Shown here in pieces: positions 47,542-59,200 of a stretch of 64,000 bases of DNA. The position numbers were made by a program, and so were the translations under genes. The stretch is from Phymorhynchus buccinoides (taxonomy: Eukaryota > Mollusca > Gastropoda > Neogastropoda > Raphitomidae): the NCBI GenBank assembly GCA_017654935.2, contig CM065684.1, positions 55,691,617-55,755,616 on the forward strand. Reading direction: 5' to 3'. A model generated the notes under the pieces. The model had not been told where the DNA came from. It searched no databases and saw only the letters and a list, made by a program, of their open reading frames with translations. Positions within the stretch are counted from its first letter, which is position 1, and the number at the start of each line of letters is the position of its first letter.

Positions 47542-49417
47542 TCATGTACTGATGGATGTGATTATCCATGGTTTCTCAAGTTCCCAGGGGGGGTAGGGTG
47601 AGATGGGGATTGGTACCGCTATCTCAGGGTCTATTTGGCATTTATCTATCGGTTGGGTTTCTTTCTTGTGTCGTAGGAAAGTGGCTTGATTTTTTCTGTT
47701 GTCCGCATTTAGGACTTCCTTGACAGTATTTGGTACTATCGAGGTGCGGACTTCAAAGTTAGCGCATCTTCGGTGGCATTCCTCACGCAGAGGGAGCCAT
47801 CCTGCCTCTTGGTATACCAGTGCATTGTTCGCATGCAGGGGTAGTCCCAGGGCGTGTTTGAGGGCGGCTATTTCTACCCTTTCTAGTTGTTTCCAGCTTG
47901 AGTCCGAGGCATTGAAGAATGCCTTGTGTCCGTATGTTAGTTTGGAGCAGACAAAAGCGGTTGTTAGGTGCACTAGGTTTGTGGGCGTAGCCCAAGATTC
48001 TTTGCTGAGGAACTTGATATAGCCGACTGCTTTCCCGGCTTTGGCTATCAGTTTACTGACGTGGGTTGCCCATTGTAGGTCTTTCGTGATGGTGACACCC
48101 AGGAATTTGACCTGGTTGTTGGGTTTGATGGTGTGTCCATCAAGAGTTATCGATTCGTGGCTTTTTTGGGTTGGAAAACCATGAAAATTGTCTTTTCGGC
48201 CGACAGTTGGAATCCATTTGCTTTCATATATGTGTTGGTGGTATCGACACATTTTTGTACGAGTTTTAGTTTGTCTTTTTCACGGGCAGTAGCATCAGTC
48301 CATATGGCCAAGTCATCAGCATATTGTGCGATGTTGAGTTTGTAGACTTTTCGGATTCCTTTCCGAGTGCGGACAATGGTTTCGTCAACGCTTTTTTTTT
48401 ATCACTTTTTCCAGATTGTGAAGCATGATACTGAATAGTATTGGGGCGATGACGCTGCCCTATGGTACACTCATGTCTAGGGTGTGTGTTTGGGACGTGG
48501 CGGAGCCAACTTTGACCGCCATTTGCCTGTCTTTCAGGAATGCTCTGACAAATTGGTAGAGGCGGCCTTTGATGTCAAGTTTGTGCATTTTGTCCAGTAG
48601 TTTGGCGTGCCAAACAGAGTCAAATGCCTTTTTGATGTCAAAGAAGGCAGCGAGAGTTCTCCTTGATTTCCTGAATCCATTTTTGATATATTCCACAAGG
48701 CTTACAACATGCTCGATGCAGTTTCTGCCTTTGCGAAAGCCAGCTTGACATATTGGGAGTATGTCGTGTTTTGCCAGATGATACTCAAGCCTTTCTTTGA
48801 CGATTCGCTCGTACACCTTGCCCAGGTGAGGGGTCAGGGCAATAGGTCTGTAGCTGGTTGGGTGTTTGAGTGGTTTGCCTTCCTTGGGGATGGCGCACAC
48901 TTGGGCTTCATTCCAGGCTACAGGGATCGTACCAGATGACCAGCTCTTCTGATAGAATGCGTGGAGCATTTTTTGCATTGGTCTTGTGAAGTGGCGAATC
49001 ATGTGGTTAGAGACGGGATCTGCGCCTGAGGCTTTGCTGCCCATCCCTAGGTTGTTGATTGCCGATTTCACTTCTTCGAGTGTGAGGTTGCTGTTGAAGG
49101 GGGTTGTGTTATCGCTCAACACAGGTTCTTCAAAGTTTGCTTCCGCTTCCAATCTAGTTTTGACCATTTTATCAGAGAGGTGCACTGTCTGACTTGCTCG
49201 GGCAAAGACATCAGCTAGTGCATCTGCCTTTTCTTGTGATTTCGAGTGAGTTTGCCATCCACAAGGAGTGGTTTCTCGGCTGGGCGCGCGCGCCGTTTGA
49301 GCTTTCTGATTTTCCTCCACATTTTGGTGGAGTCACGTGGGTCTTGGATTTCATCTCTGCAAAATTGTTCCCAATTTCTAGTCCGGACATCGTCTATAAC
49401 TGCCTGGGCAACATGCA
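47542..49417 (-). pseudogene. I-type LINE ORF2: reverse transcriptase
   Basis: Order on the minus strand: pre-RT (49417-49215), then GMGSKASGADPVSNHMIRHF, IPKEGKPLKHPTSYRPIALT, FFDIKKAFDSVWHAKLL (motif A) and SVP followed by TAG where Gln is expected. YADD lies in another frame near 48320, and FLGVTITKDLQWATHVSKLI leads the C-terminal block. Breaks include the TAG near 48460 and a T-run frameshift at ~48391-48400. The plus-strand copy at 63037 aligns throughout. Confidence 0.9.
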
Positions 49418-49760
49418 AAAAGCGCGACTCTCTGAATATTCCCATTTGCGCGACCGTACGAAAAGAGCGAATGTCACTGACAGAAAGCGAATGTCACTGA
49501 CAGAAAGAGCCAATGTCACTGACAGAAAGCGAGAGGGTGGTTGAGGATTGGGATGGGGCAAGAAGTACCTTACAAAAAAAAATGTCTGTTACTTTCTTAT
49601 TATCCCTAACCCTATCCCTAACCTATCCCTAACCCTATCCCTAACTTTCTGAGTTTTATGCGACTCTCTGAAATTCGCTCTTTTTGTCATTACTGTTCGC
49701 TCTTTTCGGCATCTTGTAGTTTGCGCATTTCGTATCGCGCTTTTTGAAAAGTCGCGCTTT
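49418..49760. mobile_element. Small inverted-repeat insertion with telomere-like repeats
   Basis: 343-bp insertion between the endonuclease and RT parts of the LINE. Ends AAAAAGCGCGACT and AGTCGCGCTTTT are inverted repeats. Inside are three copies of GCGAATGTCACTGACAGAAA and a CCCTAACCCTATCCCTAACC stretch (49603-49645). A target duplication is not clear. The reading frame of the host LINE is recognisable on both sides. Confidence 0.7.
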
Positions 49761-49768
49761 TCGAATGC

Positions 49769-50790
49769 TCCGGCCTGGCAGGTTGCTGTTGCTTCCACGA
49801 GCGCGTCTTCGTTGGGTTTTGATGTGTCTATTTTGAATCTTCTTAGAGCGTATCTTTTGGCGGATGTGGCCTTGTCACACTCATCATTCCACCATTCCGA
49901 GGTGAACTGGTGTTTTCCGTTCGGCCTCGGGGTGTGATTGGGGATTGCAGCGTCAGCTGCTCTGAGAATCATCTGTCTGATGTTCTCATAGTAGGTCTCT
50001 GTATCAGGGTCTTGAGGGTCATGTATGAGACATTCCGCGTCAAGACAAGACTTAAAGCATTCCCAATTTGCTTTTTCGTGTTCGTATCTCGGTGATAAGT
50101 CACAATCTGTTTGGACATAGATGTCTGAGCCTCCGACTACAAAGTGTAGTGGTAGGTGATCAGACTGTAGGTTGTCAAAACCTATGTCCCATTTGGCATC
50201 AAGTTGTAGGTCTGGGGAGACCATTGTGAGGTCTATAGCAGTGCAGCGCTGCTTGTTTCGTCCAAGTCGGGTGAATCGGCCGTCATTGAGGACAGTTAGG
50301 TTGGAGTCCAAGACAGTATAGGCTAGGTGGTTCCCAAGGTTTTGGGTCTGACCAGTGTCCCACTGTCTGTGGTTGACGTTGAAGTCGCCAGCCACCACCC
50401 AACTGTTCTCGTCGGAGGCAATTGACTTTCGCCAGTCTACTTCCTTTTCGTTATGGCTGCTTTCAGGATAGTAGACATTGACTAGGTTGGTTCGCCTGTT
50501 GCCGGTGGTAGGAATGCAGATCCCGCATGTGGAGAGTCTGCATTCTACTTCCCCGGTGGGGACGTCCATGTCGTATCCAAGTCGTAATATGTCAGTAGCG
50601 TACTTACATATGTTGCGACCATGACTCGATCGTTTTCCATTCCGACAGTTGGCGGATGGTGGTATCCCTCTAGCTTAGGGAGTGCATTCTTTTTCACGTT
50701 TGGTGACTGAAGCATCAGTATGTCTACTCTAGGCAGGTCCTGCGGGTATTTCAACTTTTGCTTCCTTTTCTGTGTCTTCTTATGGGAACG
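49769..50790 (-). pseudogene. I-type LINE ORF2: AP endonuclease
   Basis: The N-terminal part (50790-50545) has LPRVDILMLQSPNVKKN. The core (50569-49769) has VVAGDFNVNHRQWD, the GDFN motif with the catalytic Asp, then LGRNKQRCTAIDLTMVS and LQSDHLPLHFV, the SDH motif with the catalytic His. These are the family landmarks of APE-type endonucleases that nick target DNA. A frameshift lies near 50560. Confidence 0.9.
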
Positions 50791-50866
50791 CGGAATAACA
50801 CTGAATATACATTGCAGCCTAAGGCCGAATATACGATGCAACCTAAAGCAGAAACAGTGCAAAGTG

Positions 50867-50912
<46 letters not shown>

Positions 50913-51812
50913 ATGTACACTCTCTCTGATGTTTTTGCTAGTCACTCTGTTATTGACCATTCCTTTGCTGATGATACCCAGCTTCAAAAATCGGCAGAAC
51001 CTACCCAACTTGACAGCGCTATTCAGTCTATGGAATCCTGCCTTCATGATGTCAAATCCTGGATGACATGCAACAAATTAAAACTTAATGATGACAAGAC
51101 GGAAGCTCTGATTGTTTCCTCTCAGCGTATGTCTGCAACTATTTCTCTTCCAGAAACTCTTACAGTTGGCAATGATTGTGTTCAGTTTTCTAAGTCAGCA
51201 AAGAATCTCGGAGTTACCCTCGATTCAAATCTTACAATGCATAAACAGGTTATTAATCTCATACGTTCCATCAATTATGAGCTCAGACGAATCAGTGCTG
51301 TTCGACACTTTCTGTCTGTTGCAGCCACGAAAACTCTTATTTCTGCTTTTATTCTTTCCCGCATTGACTATTGCAACTCTCTTCTCTGTGGCTGTCCTCA
51401 GTATCTCCTGCAACGTGTTCAAAAACTGCAAAACAGTGCAGCACGTCTCACTCTCAAGATTCCACGTTCTGATCATATAACACCTCATCTTCGTAACTTG
51501 CACTGGCTTCCAGTAGAGGCTAGAATCAAGTATAAAATAGCTTGCCTTTGTTTCGGTGCTGTTCACTCCTCTGGTCCCGTCTATCTCTCCGAACTAGTAA
51601 CTGTCTACACACCTGCTCGCTCCCTACGTTCTTCCTCTGACTGCTGCACACTCAAGGTTCCTCGGATCCACACGAAATCGTTTGGTGAACGATCCTTCTA
51701 CTATTTAGCACCTCACTTATGGAATTCCCTCCCACAACATGTCCGCTCATCTGACTCTATCTCCGCCTTTCGCTCTGCCCTTAAAACTCACTTGTTTCGG
51801 ACATATGATTGA
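50913..51812 (+). CDS. LINE ORF2 C-terminal part with RT motif C
   Basis: 299-codon frame without internal stops. It begins just before FADDTQL (catalytic Asp pair of RT motif C). It continues with LKLNDDKTEALIVSSQ, KNLGVTLDSNLTM, LISAFILSRIDYCNSLLCGC, LQRVQKLQNSAARLTLKIPR, LRNLHWLPVEARIKYKIACL and FRSALKTHLFRTYD, then stop. The order is typical of jockey/CR1-like ORF2 C-termini. Motifs 1-B and the endonuclease are missing, so no active enzyme can be made. The clean frame suggests a young insertion. Confidence 0.88.
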   Translation: MYTLSDVFASHSVIDHSFADDTQLQKSAEPTQLDSAIQSMESCLHDVKSWMTCNKLKLNDDKTEALIVSSQRMSATISLPETLTVGNDCVQFSKSAKNLGVTLDSNLTMHKQVINLIRSINYELRRISAVRHFLSVAATKTLISAFILSRIDYCNSLLCGCPQYLLQRVQKLQNSAARLTLKIPRSDHITPHLRNLHWLPVEARIKYKIACLCFGAVHSSGPVYLSELVTVYTPARSLRSSSDCCTLKVPRIHTKSFGERSFYYLAPHLWNSLPQHVRSSDSISAFRSALKTHLFRTYD

Positions 51813-52196
51813 TTAGTGTTTGTGTGTGTGTGGGGGGGGGGGGGGTCCGTTTTATTGCAGAAATCTTGTAAAAAAATGTATTTACAATTATTTTATAATT
51901 CGTATTTTGTATGTAGAATGTCTACGTTTTGTAAACTTTAAATGCTTGTAAATGAGGTAGAAGGGTATTTTTGTTTTTGCAAAATTTGTCTATTATAATT
52001 AGTCATGTAATTGGTATGTCGATGGCAGTATGATTTTATTTCAAGTTGCAGTATTGTATTCAAACTTGATTGAGAATGTGAATGTGGTCTATGTTTCTTC
52101 TTAGAATTTTCATATTGTAACTATTTTACTCTTGTATAATTAATTGTGTGTGAGTGTGTGTGTGTGCGCGCATGTATGTGTGTATATGTGCGTGTG

Positions 52197-52229
<33 letters not shown>

Positions 52230-52402
52230 ATGTAAGGAAGTAAGAGAACGTTGCGTGCAAGCATCACGCGTGCTTATTTTACTTTCTAATGATTAATTAT
52301 TTGTTTGCCTTTAATGTTCTTGTTATCAATGTAAAGCGCACTGAGCTCATGTGAGAAAGAGCGCTATATAAATTCACATTATTATTATTAGTATTAGTAT
52401 TA
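50913..52402 (+). mobile_element. Jockey-like LINE, 5'-truncated, inserted in the I-type LINE
   Basis: Starts at a CA microsatellite (50871-50910). It contains a 299-codon frame and a ~590-bp 3' UTR. The tail ends with ATGTAAAGCGCACTGAGCTC, then AGCGCTATATAAATTCAC and ATT repeats. It interrupts the minisatellite that also occurs at 50795-50860 and 52690-53155. Confidence 0.88.
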
Positions 52403-52689
52403 TTCATACTTGTCGCGTTCGTATAACACAGAATGTTTGCGGTTTCCTTCCTACGTCCGAAACATTTTGCTCCTCCTGTCTAGTGAATGTCAAAATCTTG
52501 CCTGGGACTGAAAGACGTATTGGGAAACTTATTTAATTATTTGAAGGTCTGTGAGCACTTGTTCGCAATCTTGTTCGCACTTCTTTAATATTTTGGGTCG
52601 AGATTTGTGTGAACTTATGCTCGATTCGTCCAATACCACCACCACCACCCCCAAGATCAAGTTAAATACTTTAAGATTACAATGGGAAA

Positions 52690-53155
52690 GCGGAATAACA
52701 CTGAATATACATTGCAGCCTAAGGCCGAATATACGATGCAAGATATGGTGATCACTGTTAGGTTGCACTGTCATATTCCATGTCAGACTGAACTTTATAT
52801 TCGGTGTTAGGCTGCACTGTATATTCGGTGTTAGGCTCCAATGTATATTCGGTGTTAGGCAGCACTGTATATTTCGGTTTTAGGCTACACTGTATATTCG
52901 GTTTTAGGCTACACTGCATATTCGGTCTTAGGCTGCATGGCACATTTCGATTTTAGGCTGCATTTTACATTCTGTGTTGGGCTGCACTGCATATTCGGTC
53001 TTAGGCGACACGGTAAAATTCGGTCTTAGGCTGTACTGTATATTCGGTCTTAGGCGACACGGTATAATTTTAGGGAAAATTCGAGGTTAGGCGGCAATGT
53101 TACATTCGCTATGTTTTTTCGACCTTAGGCTGCATTGTAGATTCGGTGTTATTCC
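52690..53155. repeat. ~27-30-bp minisatellite (TATATTCGGTSTTAGGCTGC)
   Basis: About 15 variable units of TGTATATTCGGTSTTAGGCT type. Two more units lie at 50795-50860 on the other side of the jockey-like LINE, so the LINE landed inside the array. The array sits at the ORF1-ORF2 junction of the I-type LINE. Confidence 0.82.
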
Positions 53156-53167
53156 TGTCACCCCTTC

Positions 53168-54758
53168 TTATTGGGATGTGCCTCCATTTTGCAGTCCTTT
53201 TCCAGCGGCCAGGGTGGTGAGTAAGCTCAGGAAGCCCTGTAGCTTGTCACTACTAATAAGTGTCAGCAGTTGGGTGAGCAGGGCACAGATGCCTTTTGTG
53301 CCCTCATCTGCAGGCGTTGCACAAGTTCGACTTTCCTCTAAGCGTTTGAGGCGCTCCCGGAGATCTTTGTTTTCTTTGCGGAGTTGTTTGTTTTCCGCTT
53401 TGGCAGTGATCTGATCTGCTCGGGGCTCGGGCGTTTCGATCATTGTGCCTGCCTGCTCACTGTCATTGCAGACAGTTTCATTGGGTGACTCCTGCATGGG
53501 GGTTGGTTTTGCGTTTAGTGCATCACCGTTCTTTGAGACTTGAGCGTAACTCAACCCTGACTTGGTTAGGGCTGTGAAGGCAACCCTTGGGGGTCCTCTG
53601 GGTCTTCTGTTGTATGTCCGGGGTGTGTTAGGGTTCCCCCCGGTCGCTTTGGTTGCCATAATTTTTATGGCCTCTTGGTGCGCCTGGGCTTTTGGCATGT
53701 ACAATGCCGCCCTGAGGTCATTGGCGATTGTCCACTGTTGCTTTAGTGGACATCTTGTAGACATTGCGGAATGTTCTCCCTTGCAATTTACACACCGTAG
53801 TTTGGATGAGGGACAGTCCTTCCCTTTGTGGCCAGTTTTTCCACACGAAGTGCAATTTAGCTTGTACGGGCGTTCTCTGCGGATGTGACCCAGTCTGTGA
53901 CACAAGTAGCATTGTGTCGCAGCCCTTTTGAAGGGCATGACTGGGTACTCCTGTCGGCGCAGAGTAATGGTAGTTGGAAGCATTGGCGCTTGGAGAACTA
54001 CTCTAAATTTCTTAGAGGGTTCTCGGTTGGCCATTCTGAGGCGTGTGGCTTCCTTAATTTTGCAGGCCACGATTCTTTCGCTGTCGTGTGAGCGCTCGTG
54101 AGCCTCTTTGACCCTGATTTCGGATCACGTGTAGAGGGATGTTTCCAATAACACCCTCAACAGTGGGGACCGGTATGTAGCATCGTACCGGGATGTCCCC
54201 TATTTTGGTCGCACTGCGGAGCTTTGCCTGCTGCCGTTGGCTTACGCAGCCTACAATTACCGTGCCTTTTAGGCTATTGGGATGGATGCTTTTGACGTCG
54301 CCGGCAATGTCTCTGATGAGGCTATTCAGAGCCCATTTGGCCTGCATGAGGGTCTGCTTTCCCTCTTTTTTGTCTTGGATGACAAGAGGGTAATCCTGAA
54401 GGACAGGTGTGGTGCCCTTAGTGACAGGGTTTGGGGGTCTTTGGCTTGGCCCTTTACCTTTTTGACCATTGGCGGTGGTCTTTCTTGGGACTTCCAGTTC
54501 GGTCTCTGTGGTCGCTGTGGCTATTTCGAGCCGTAGTTGGGTGTTCAAGTTGGGCATATTCACTTTTCCCAATTCTGGATTGCTCATAGAGCGTATCATT
54601 CCAGGCTTGGCCAGAGCAGTTCTTCGCTGCCCTTTGGACACTGGGGATATAGGCACGCCTTCACCCTGTGTGTGTGAGTTCTCCGTAGGATTGCCAGCAT
54701 CAACCCTTTTTCGTTTTCTGTGGGATTTTGTTTGCCAGTCAGGGCTTTCCCAGTCATC
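53168..54758 (-). pseudogene. I-type LINE ORF1: gag-like protein with zinc knuckles
   Basis: A basic, Pro-rich N-terminal part (frame at 54656-54054, PISPVSKGQRRTALAKPGM) is followed after a frameshift near 54127 by EATRLRMANREPSKKFRVVL. Three CCHC/CCHC-like knuckles come next: CYLCHRLGHIRRERP, CTSCGKTGHKGKDC and CVNCKGEHSAMSTRC. A C-terminal coiled-coil-like ENKQLRKENKDLRERLKRLE closes it. The family role is binding the element's RNA. Its stop at 53168 borders the minisatellite. Confidence 0.87.
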
Positions 54759-54763
54759 ATCAG

Positions 54764-54875
54764 TGTTGGATTATATTCCCTATCATTGGTTCGTTTTTGG
54801 GTGCTAAGACAAGCAGCTTAATAAAACATGGTGACCTGACATTTGTGTCTTCTTGTGCTGTTGTTGGACGCTACA
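54764..54875 (+). repeat. 5' LTR of the Gypsy element
   Basis: 112 bp beginning TGTTGGATTATATTCCC and ending GGACGCTACA, directly after the ATCAG duplication. It contains AATAAA at 54819-54824. The sequence that follows (TTTGGCGACGAAGATGG) is the expected primer-binding-site region. Only the right ~60 bp match the 3' LTR well, so the left part is diverged or rearranged. Confidence 0.7.
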
Positions 54876-55073
54876 TTTGGCGACGAAGATGGATCAAAAC
54901 TCATGCACAAGTTCCCACATTAGTCTCAGTAGTAGTGGTAGTCAACAAAGGTGCCATTTTAGACTCACAGGTTAATGTTCCTGGAGCAAAGTGCTAGACG
55001 TTTGTGTCTCACGTGTATAACGGCCAAAGTACACAGTTACCTTTTAGATCGTTCTTAATTACAGAACTAAATC

Positions 55074-55643
55074 ATGGCAAACAAAGACACATTTGGTGAA
55101 TTTAACCCATTAGTTGAAGACTTTGATTGTTATGTGGAACGTTTGCAAATGCATTTTGAGGCAAATGACATTGCTGACGCCAAACAAAAGAGTGTGTTTT
55201 TGTCAGTCATTGGTGCCAAATACTACGGTCTCCTCAAGTCATTATGTTCCCCCGACACCCCTTCAACAAAAACATACAAAGACTTAGTAGATATTTTGAA
55301 AGCACATGTGTCTCCCAAACCCTTGATCATCGCAGAGCGCTTCAAATTTCACAAGAGAAATCAAAGTGAAGATCAGAAAGCAAGTGACTTTGCTGCTGAC
55401 ATCAGACGTTTAGCCTCCTCCTGCGAATTTGGACAATTTCTCCAGGAGGCCCTCAGAGACAGGTTTGTTTGTGGACTGACAGACACAGCCATTCAAAGAA
55501 ACCTGTTGTCCAAGAAGGACCTCACGTTCACCAAGGCATTAGAAATTGCAGTTGCCATGGAAGCGGCTTCTGCACAGTCTGCTGCACTTCATCACGCGTC
55601 CAGTGATTCAGATTCCCCCTCAGACATCAATGCTGTACAATAA
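55074..55643 (+). CDS. Gypsy Gag (capsid part)
   Basis: 189 codons from ATG 55074 (ATCATGGCA context) to TAA 55641. The sequence has the layout of Gypsy/retrotransposon capsid (VERLQMHFEANDIADAKQKS, HKRNQSEDQKASDFAADIRR, LRDRFVCGLTDTAIQRNLL). The zinc knuckles belonging to it lie after the stop in the same frame (about 55698-55797), so the TAA looks like a disabling mutation or a suppressible stop. Confidence 0.85.
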   Translation: MANKDTFGEFNPLVEDFDCYVERLQMHFEANDIADAKQKSVFLSVIGAKYYGLLKSLCSPDTPSTKTYKDLVDILKAHVSPKPLIIAERFKFHKRNQSEDQKASDFAADIRRLASSCEFGQFLQEALRDRFVCGLTDTAIQRNLLSKKDLTFTKALEIAVAMEAASAQSAALHHASSDSDSPSDINAVQ

Positions 55644-56201
55644 GGTAGAAAGGAACAATCCCCATACACACCCCAGAGCAACCCATTTCCCCGCAGCTGC
55701 TATTGATGTGGCAAACAGCACAACCCAGCGAACTGCCCATACAAACTGTACAAATGCAGCCACTGCAACAAATTGGGACACCTAGCTGCTGTTTGCCGCT
55801 CACGTCAACGAGCCACCACAGCCGTGAGTCAGCTTGTATCCAGTGATGAGACAGATGAAGCTGTAGTCCTGCATAATATTCGCTTGAGGTCGGCGTCAGC
55901 ACCATACACAGCAACAGTACTTATTGAAGGAAAACCTGTCCTTTTTGAAGTCGACACTGGGGCATCAGTTTCCCTCATCAGTGAAAACACCTTCAAATCC
56001 ACCTGGGACAAGGCCGAACTGCCACTCACACCCTGTAATACAATTCTTCGCACATACACAGGTCAGCAGATAACCGTGTGTGGTCAAGTCACTGCTCACA
56101 CCACACATAAGGACAAGTCAGCCATCCTACCCATCATTGTTGTCGGTGGGGGAGGACCAAACCTCCTTGGAAGAGATTTGATCAAGGGATTAAATATGTA
56201 A
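55644..56201 (+). pseudogene. Gypsy nucleocapsid knuckles and protease
   Basis: Same frame as Gag. A first knuckle is broken by TGA at 55704 (C-Y-stop-C). The second, CSHCNKLGHLAAVC, is intact. The aspartic protease follows, with LFEVDTGASVSLISENTF (active-site DTGAS) and LLGRDLI near its end. A TAA at 56199 separates it from RT. Three same-frame stops in ~560 bp contrast with 1,001 clean codons downstream. Confidence 0.82.
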
Positions 56202-56210
56202 GCCACAGCC

Positions 56211-59200
56211 TTGATCAACAAAGTCAGTGTGACCCCCGCATCACGTTGCCAGGTTGAAGTTGATCGTTTTCCAAAACTGTTTCAAAAACAGTCCGGGCAT
56301 GCCAAGCCTTTCCCAGTCACACTTCATGTTGAAGAAGGAACCACTCCCAAGTTCTACAAAGCGCGATCTGTCCCTTATTCATTGAGAGGAAAAGTAGATG
56401 ATGAGCTTAGCAGACTCCAAGAAGAAGGCATTATTGAGCCGGTGAAGTATTCGAAGTGGGCAGCCCCCATAGTTCCTGTTCTCAAGCAAGACGGCAAGGT
56501 ACGGATCTGTGGGGATTATAAAATCACAGTCAACACAGCGGCTAAGGCTGATGTCTACCCTCTTCCCCGCATTGAAGATCTCTTCAACAAGGTTGCTGGT
56601 GGAAAACCCTTCACTAACCTGGACTTGACTCATGCATACCAGCAGCTTCCCCTCGCAGAAGAATCCCGTGATATCACAACCATCAACACGCCCAAAGGAC
56701 TCTTTAGGTACACGCGTCTTCCTTACGGCATTTCAGCAGCACCCGCCATTTTCCAATGGACCATGGACTGTCTCTTACAAGACATTCCTCAGGTGGCTGT
56801 CTTCCAGGATGATATACTCATCACTGGTGACACTGATGACGCCCACCTGGAGCATTTCAGGGAAGTTCTTCGCAGGTTCGACTCTGAAGGTTTCAGCTTA
56901 AAGAAAGAGAAGTGTCAGTTCATGCTCCCAGAAGTCACGTATCTGGGACACCGCATCTCTGCTGAGGGCATTCAGCCCACCACGGACAAAGTGCAAGCCA
57001 TCCAAGATGCCCCCATTCCAAAGAACACCACTGAGCTGAAATCGTTCCTGGGGCTGGTGAACTTCTATGCCAAATTCCTGCCTCACCTGTCCACAGTTCT
57101 CTCCCCACTTCACAGACTTTTGAGACAGGGCGTCGTGTTCAGGCGGGGTACAGACCAAGAACAAGCTTTTCAACAAGTCAAGACCATGCTCCTGTCAGCA
57201 GACCTCTTGGTCCACTTTGATCCAGGCATGGAGGTGACCTTGTCGTGTGATGCCTCTGGAGTTGGCCTTGGAGCAGTCCTTGCTCACAAACTTCCAGATG
57301 GTTCGGAACGTCCAATCGCTTACGCCTCCCGAACCCTGAACAAAGCTGAGCAGAAGTACTCAAACATTGAACGAGAGGCCCTTGCAGTCACATTCGGTGT
57401 GAAGAAATTTCATTACTACCTTTATGGGCGGCATTTTAGCTTGTTCACTGATCACAAACCCCTCATGACCCTGTTCAACGAGCACAAGGCCATTTCCTCA
57501 GAAGTGTCACCCAGGATTCAAAGGTGGGCCATGTTGTTGTTGGCTTATAACTACACCATCACCTACAAGCCTGGATCTTCAATGAGTCATGCGGATGCTT
57601 TAAGTTGGCTACCATTGCCAATTACTTCATCCGAAACAGACTTGCCGGAAGAATTTGTCCACCTGATGGATCACCTGTCCTCTACACCAGTCACAGCAGC
57701 TGACATTCAGAGAGAGACAGATCGTGACCCGGTTTTGACACGGGTAAAGCAGTACACCCTGTCTGGTTGGCCCTCAGAGCTCCCTCAGAAATATGAAGCT
57801 GAACTCCTAGTCTACAAGAGACATGAAACTGAACTCAGTGTGGAAGGAGGATGTGCAGTTCTCAGAACCAGAGCAGTCATCCCTCCAGCATGTAGGAGAG
57901 CCATGCTTGAAGAGTTGCACTCATGTCACCCAGGCATCAACAAAATGAAATGCCTCGCTAGGTCATATGTGTGGTGGCCTAACATTGATCAAGACATTGA
58001 GACCATGGTCCACAAGTGTGATGCCTGTCAACAAGTCCGTCACGCGCCGGAAAAAGCCCCACTGCATCCATGGGAGTGGCCAGAGAAGCCTTGGTCTCGT
58101 CTTCACATTGACATTGCTGGGCCCTTCATGGGCCACATGTTCCTCGTTGTTGTTGATTCCCATTCCAAATGGACTGAAGTCAAAATGATGCAAAAGATCA
58201 TAGCTGACAAAACAATTTCTGCACTGCGAGAAATGTTTGCCACACATGGTCTGCCTGATACAATTGTATCAGACAACGGGCCAACCTTCACTGGCAGTGA
58301 GTTCAAGAGTTTCATGCAAACAAATGGAATTCGTCACGTCCTGGTCTCTCCATACCACCCAGCCTCCAATGGGCTTGCAGAAAGAGCTGTTCAAACCTTC
58401 AAAGAATCCATGAAAAAACTGAGCCCGACTCTCTCTCTGCAACACAAGCTTTCCATCTTCCTCCACACTCAGCACGTCACACCTCATTCAACAACAGGTG
58501 TGCCCCCAGCTGAGCTCTTGATGAAAAGAAACCTCAAGACACGTCTGGACCTAACGCGTCCAACCCTCACCAGCAAAGTGGAACAAGCCCAAATGAAGCA
58601 GAAGCATTACCACGACCAGTCAGCGAGAGAGCGACATTTCCAGGTGGGAGACAGAGTGTTTGCTCGCAACTTCGGACCAGGCAACCTATGGCTTCAGCCT
58701 ACTGTTGTGGAAGTCACTGGTCCACTGTCCTTCAGAATTCAACTGGAAGATGGGCGTGTCCTTCGCAGGCACATAGATCAGCTTCGAAAATGCCAGGTAG
58801 ACACAGAAACAGTGGATATTCCCGTTCCCAAGATACCCGATTCACTGCCTCTTGAACGGTCACATAGCATCCTTCTTCTACCTCATCAAAGGCCCTTGAA
58901 ATCACCCCCCTCAAAACCTCCCCCTGCATCCCCACAGCGGACACTGGTACCCATGCTTGCCTCACATCCTGGGACCCCATGTCCACGCACATCGTCACGG
59001 GGGCATTCCGGGCAAACGCCAGAAGATGCCAATCGTCGATGCACCGACCTTCCTTCACCCCCCGGGCCGCGAGGTGCCAAGAGCAACACTGAAAGGGAGC
59101 CAGTGCCTGAATTCATTCTGCCTTCTCAGCCATCACCCTGTTTGGAGAAGTCTGGAGTAATCCCTTCTGACCGACCGAAGAGACTTTGCAAACCTCCTGA

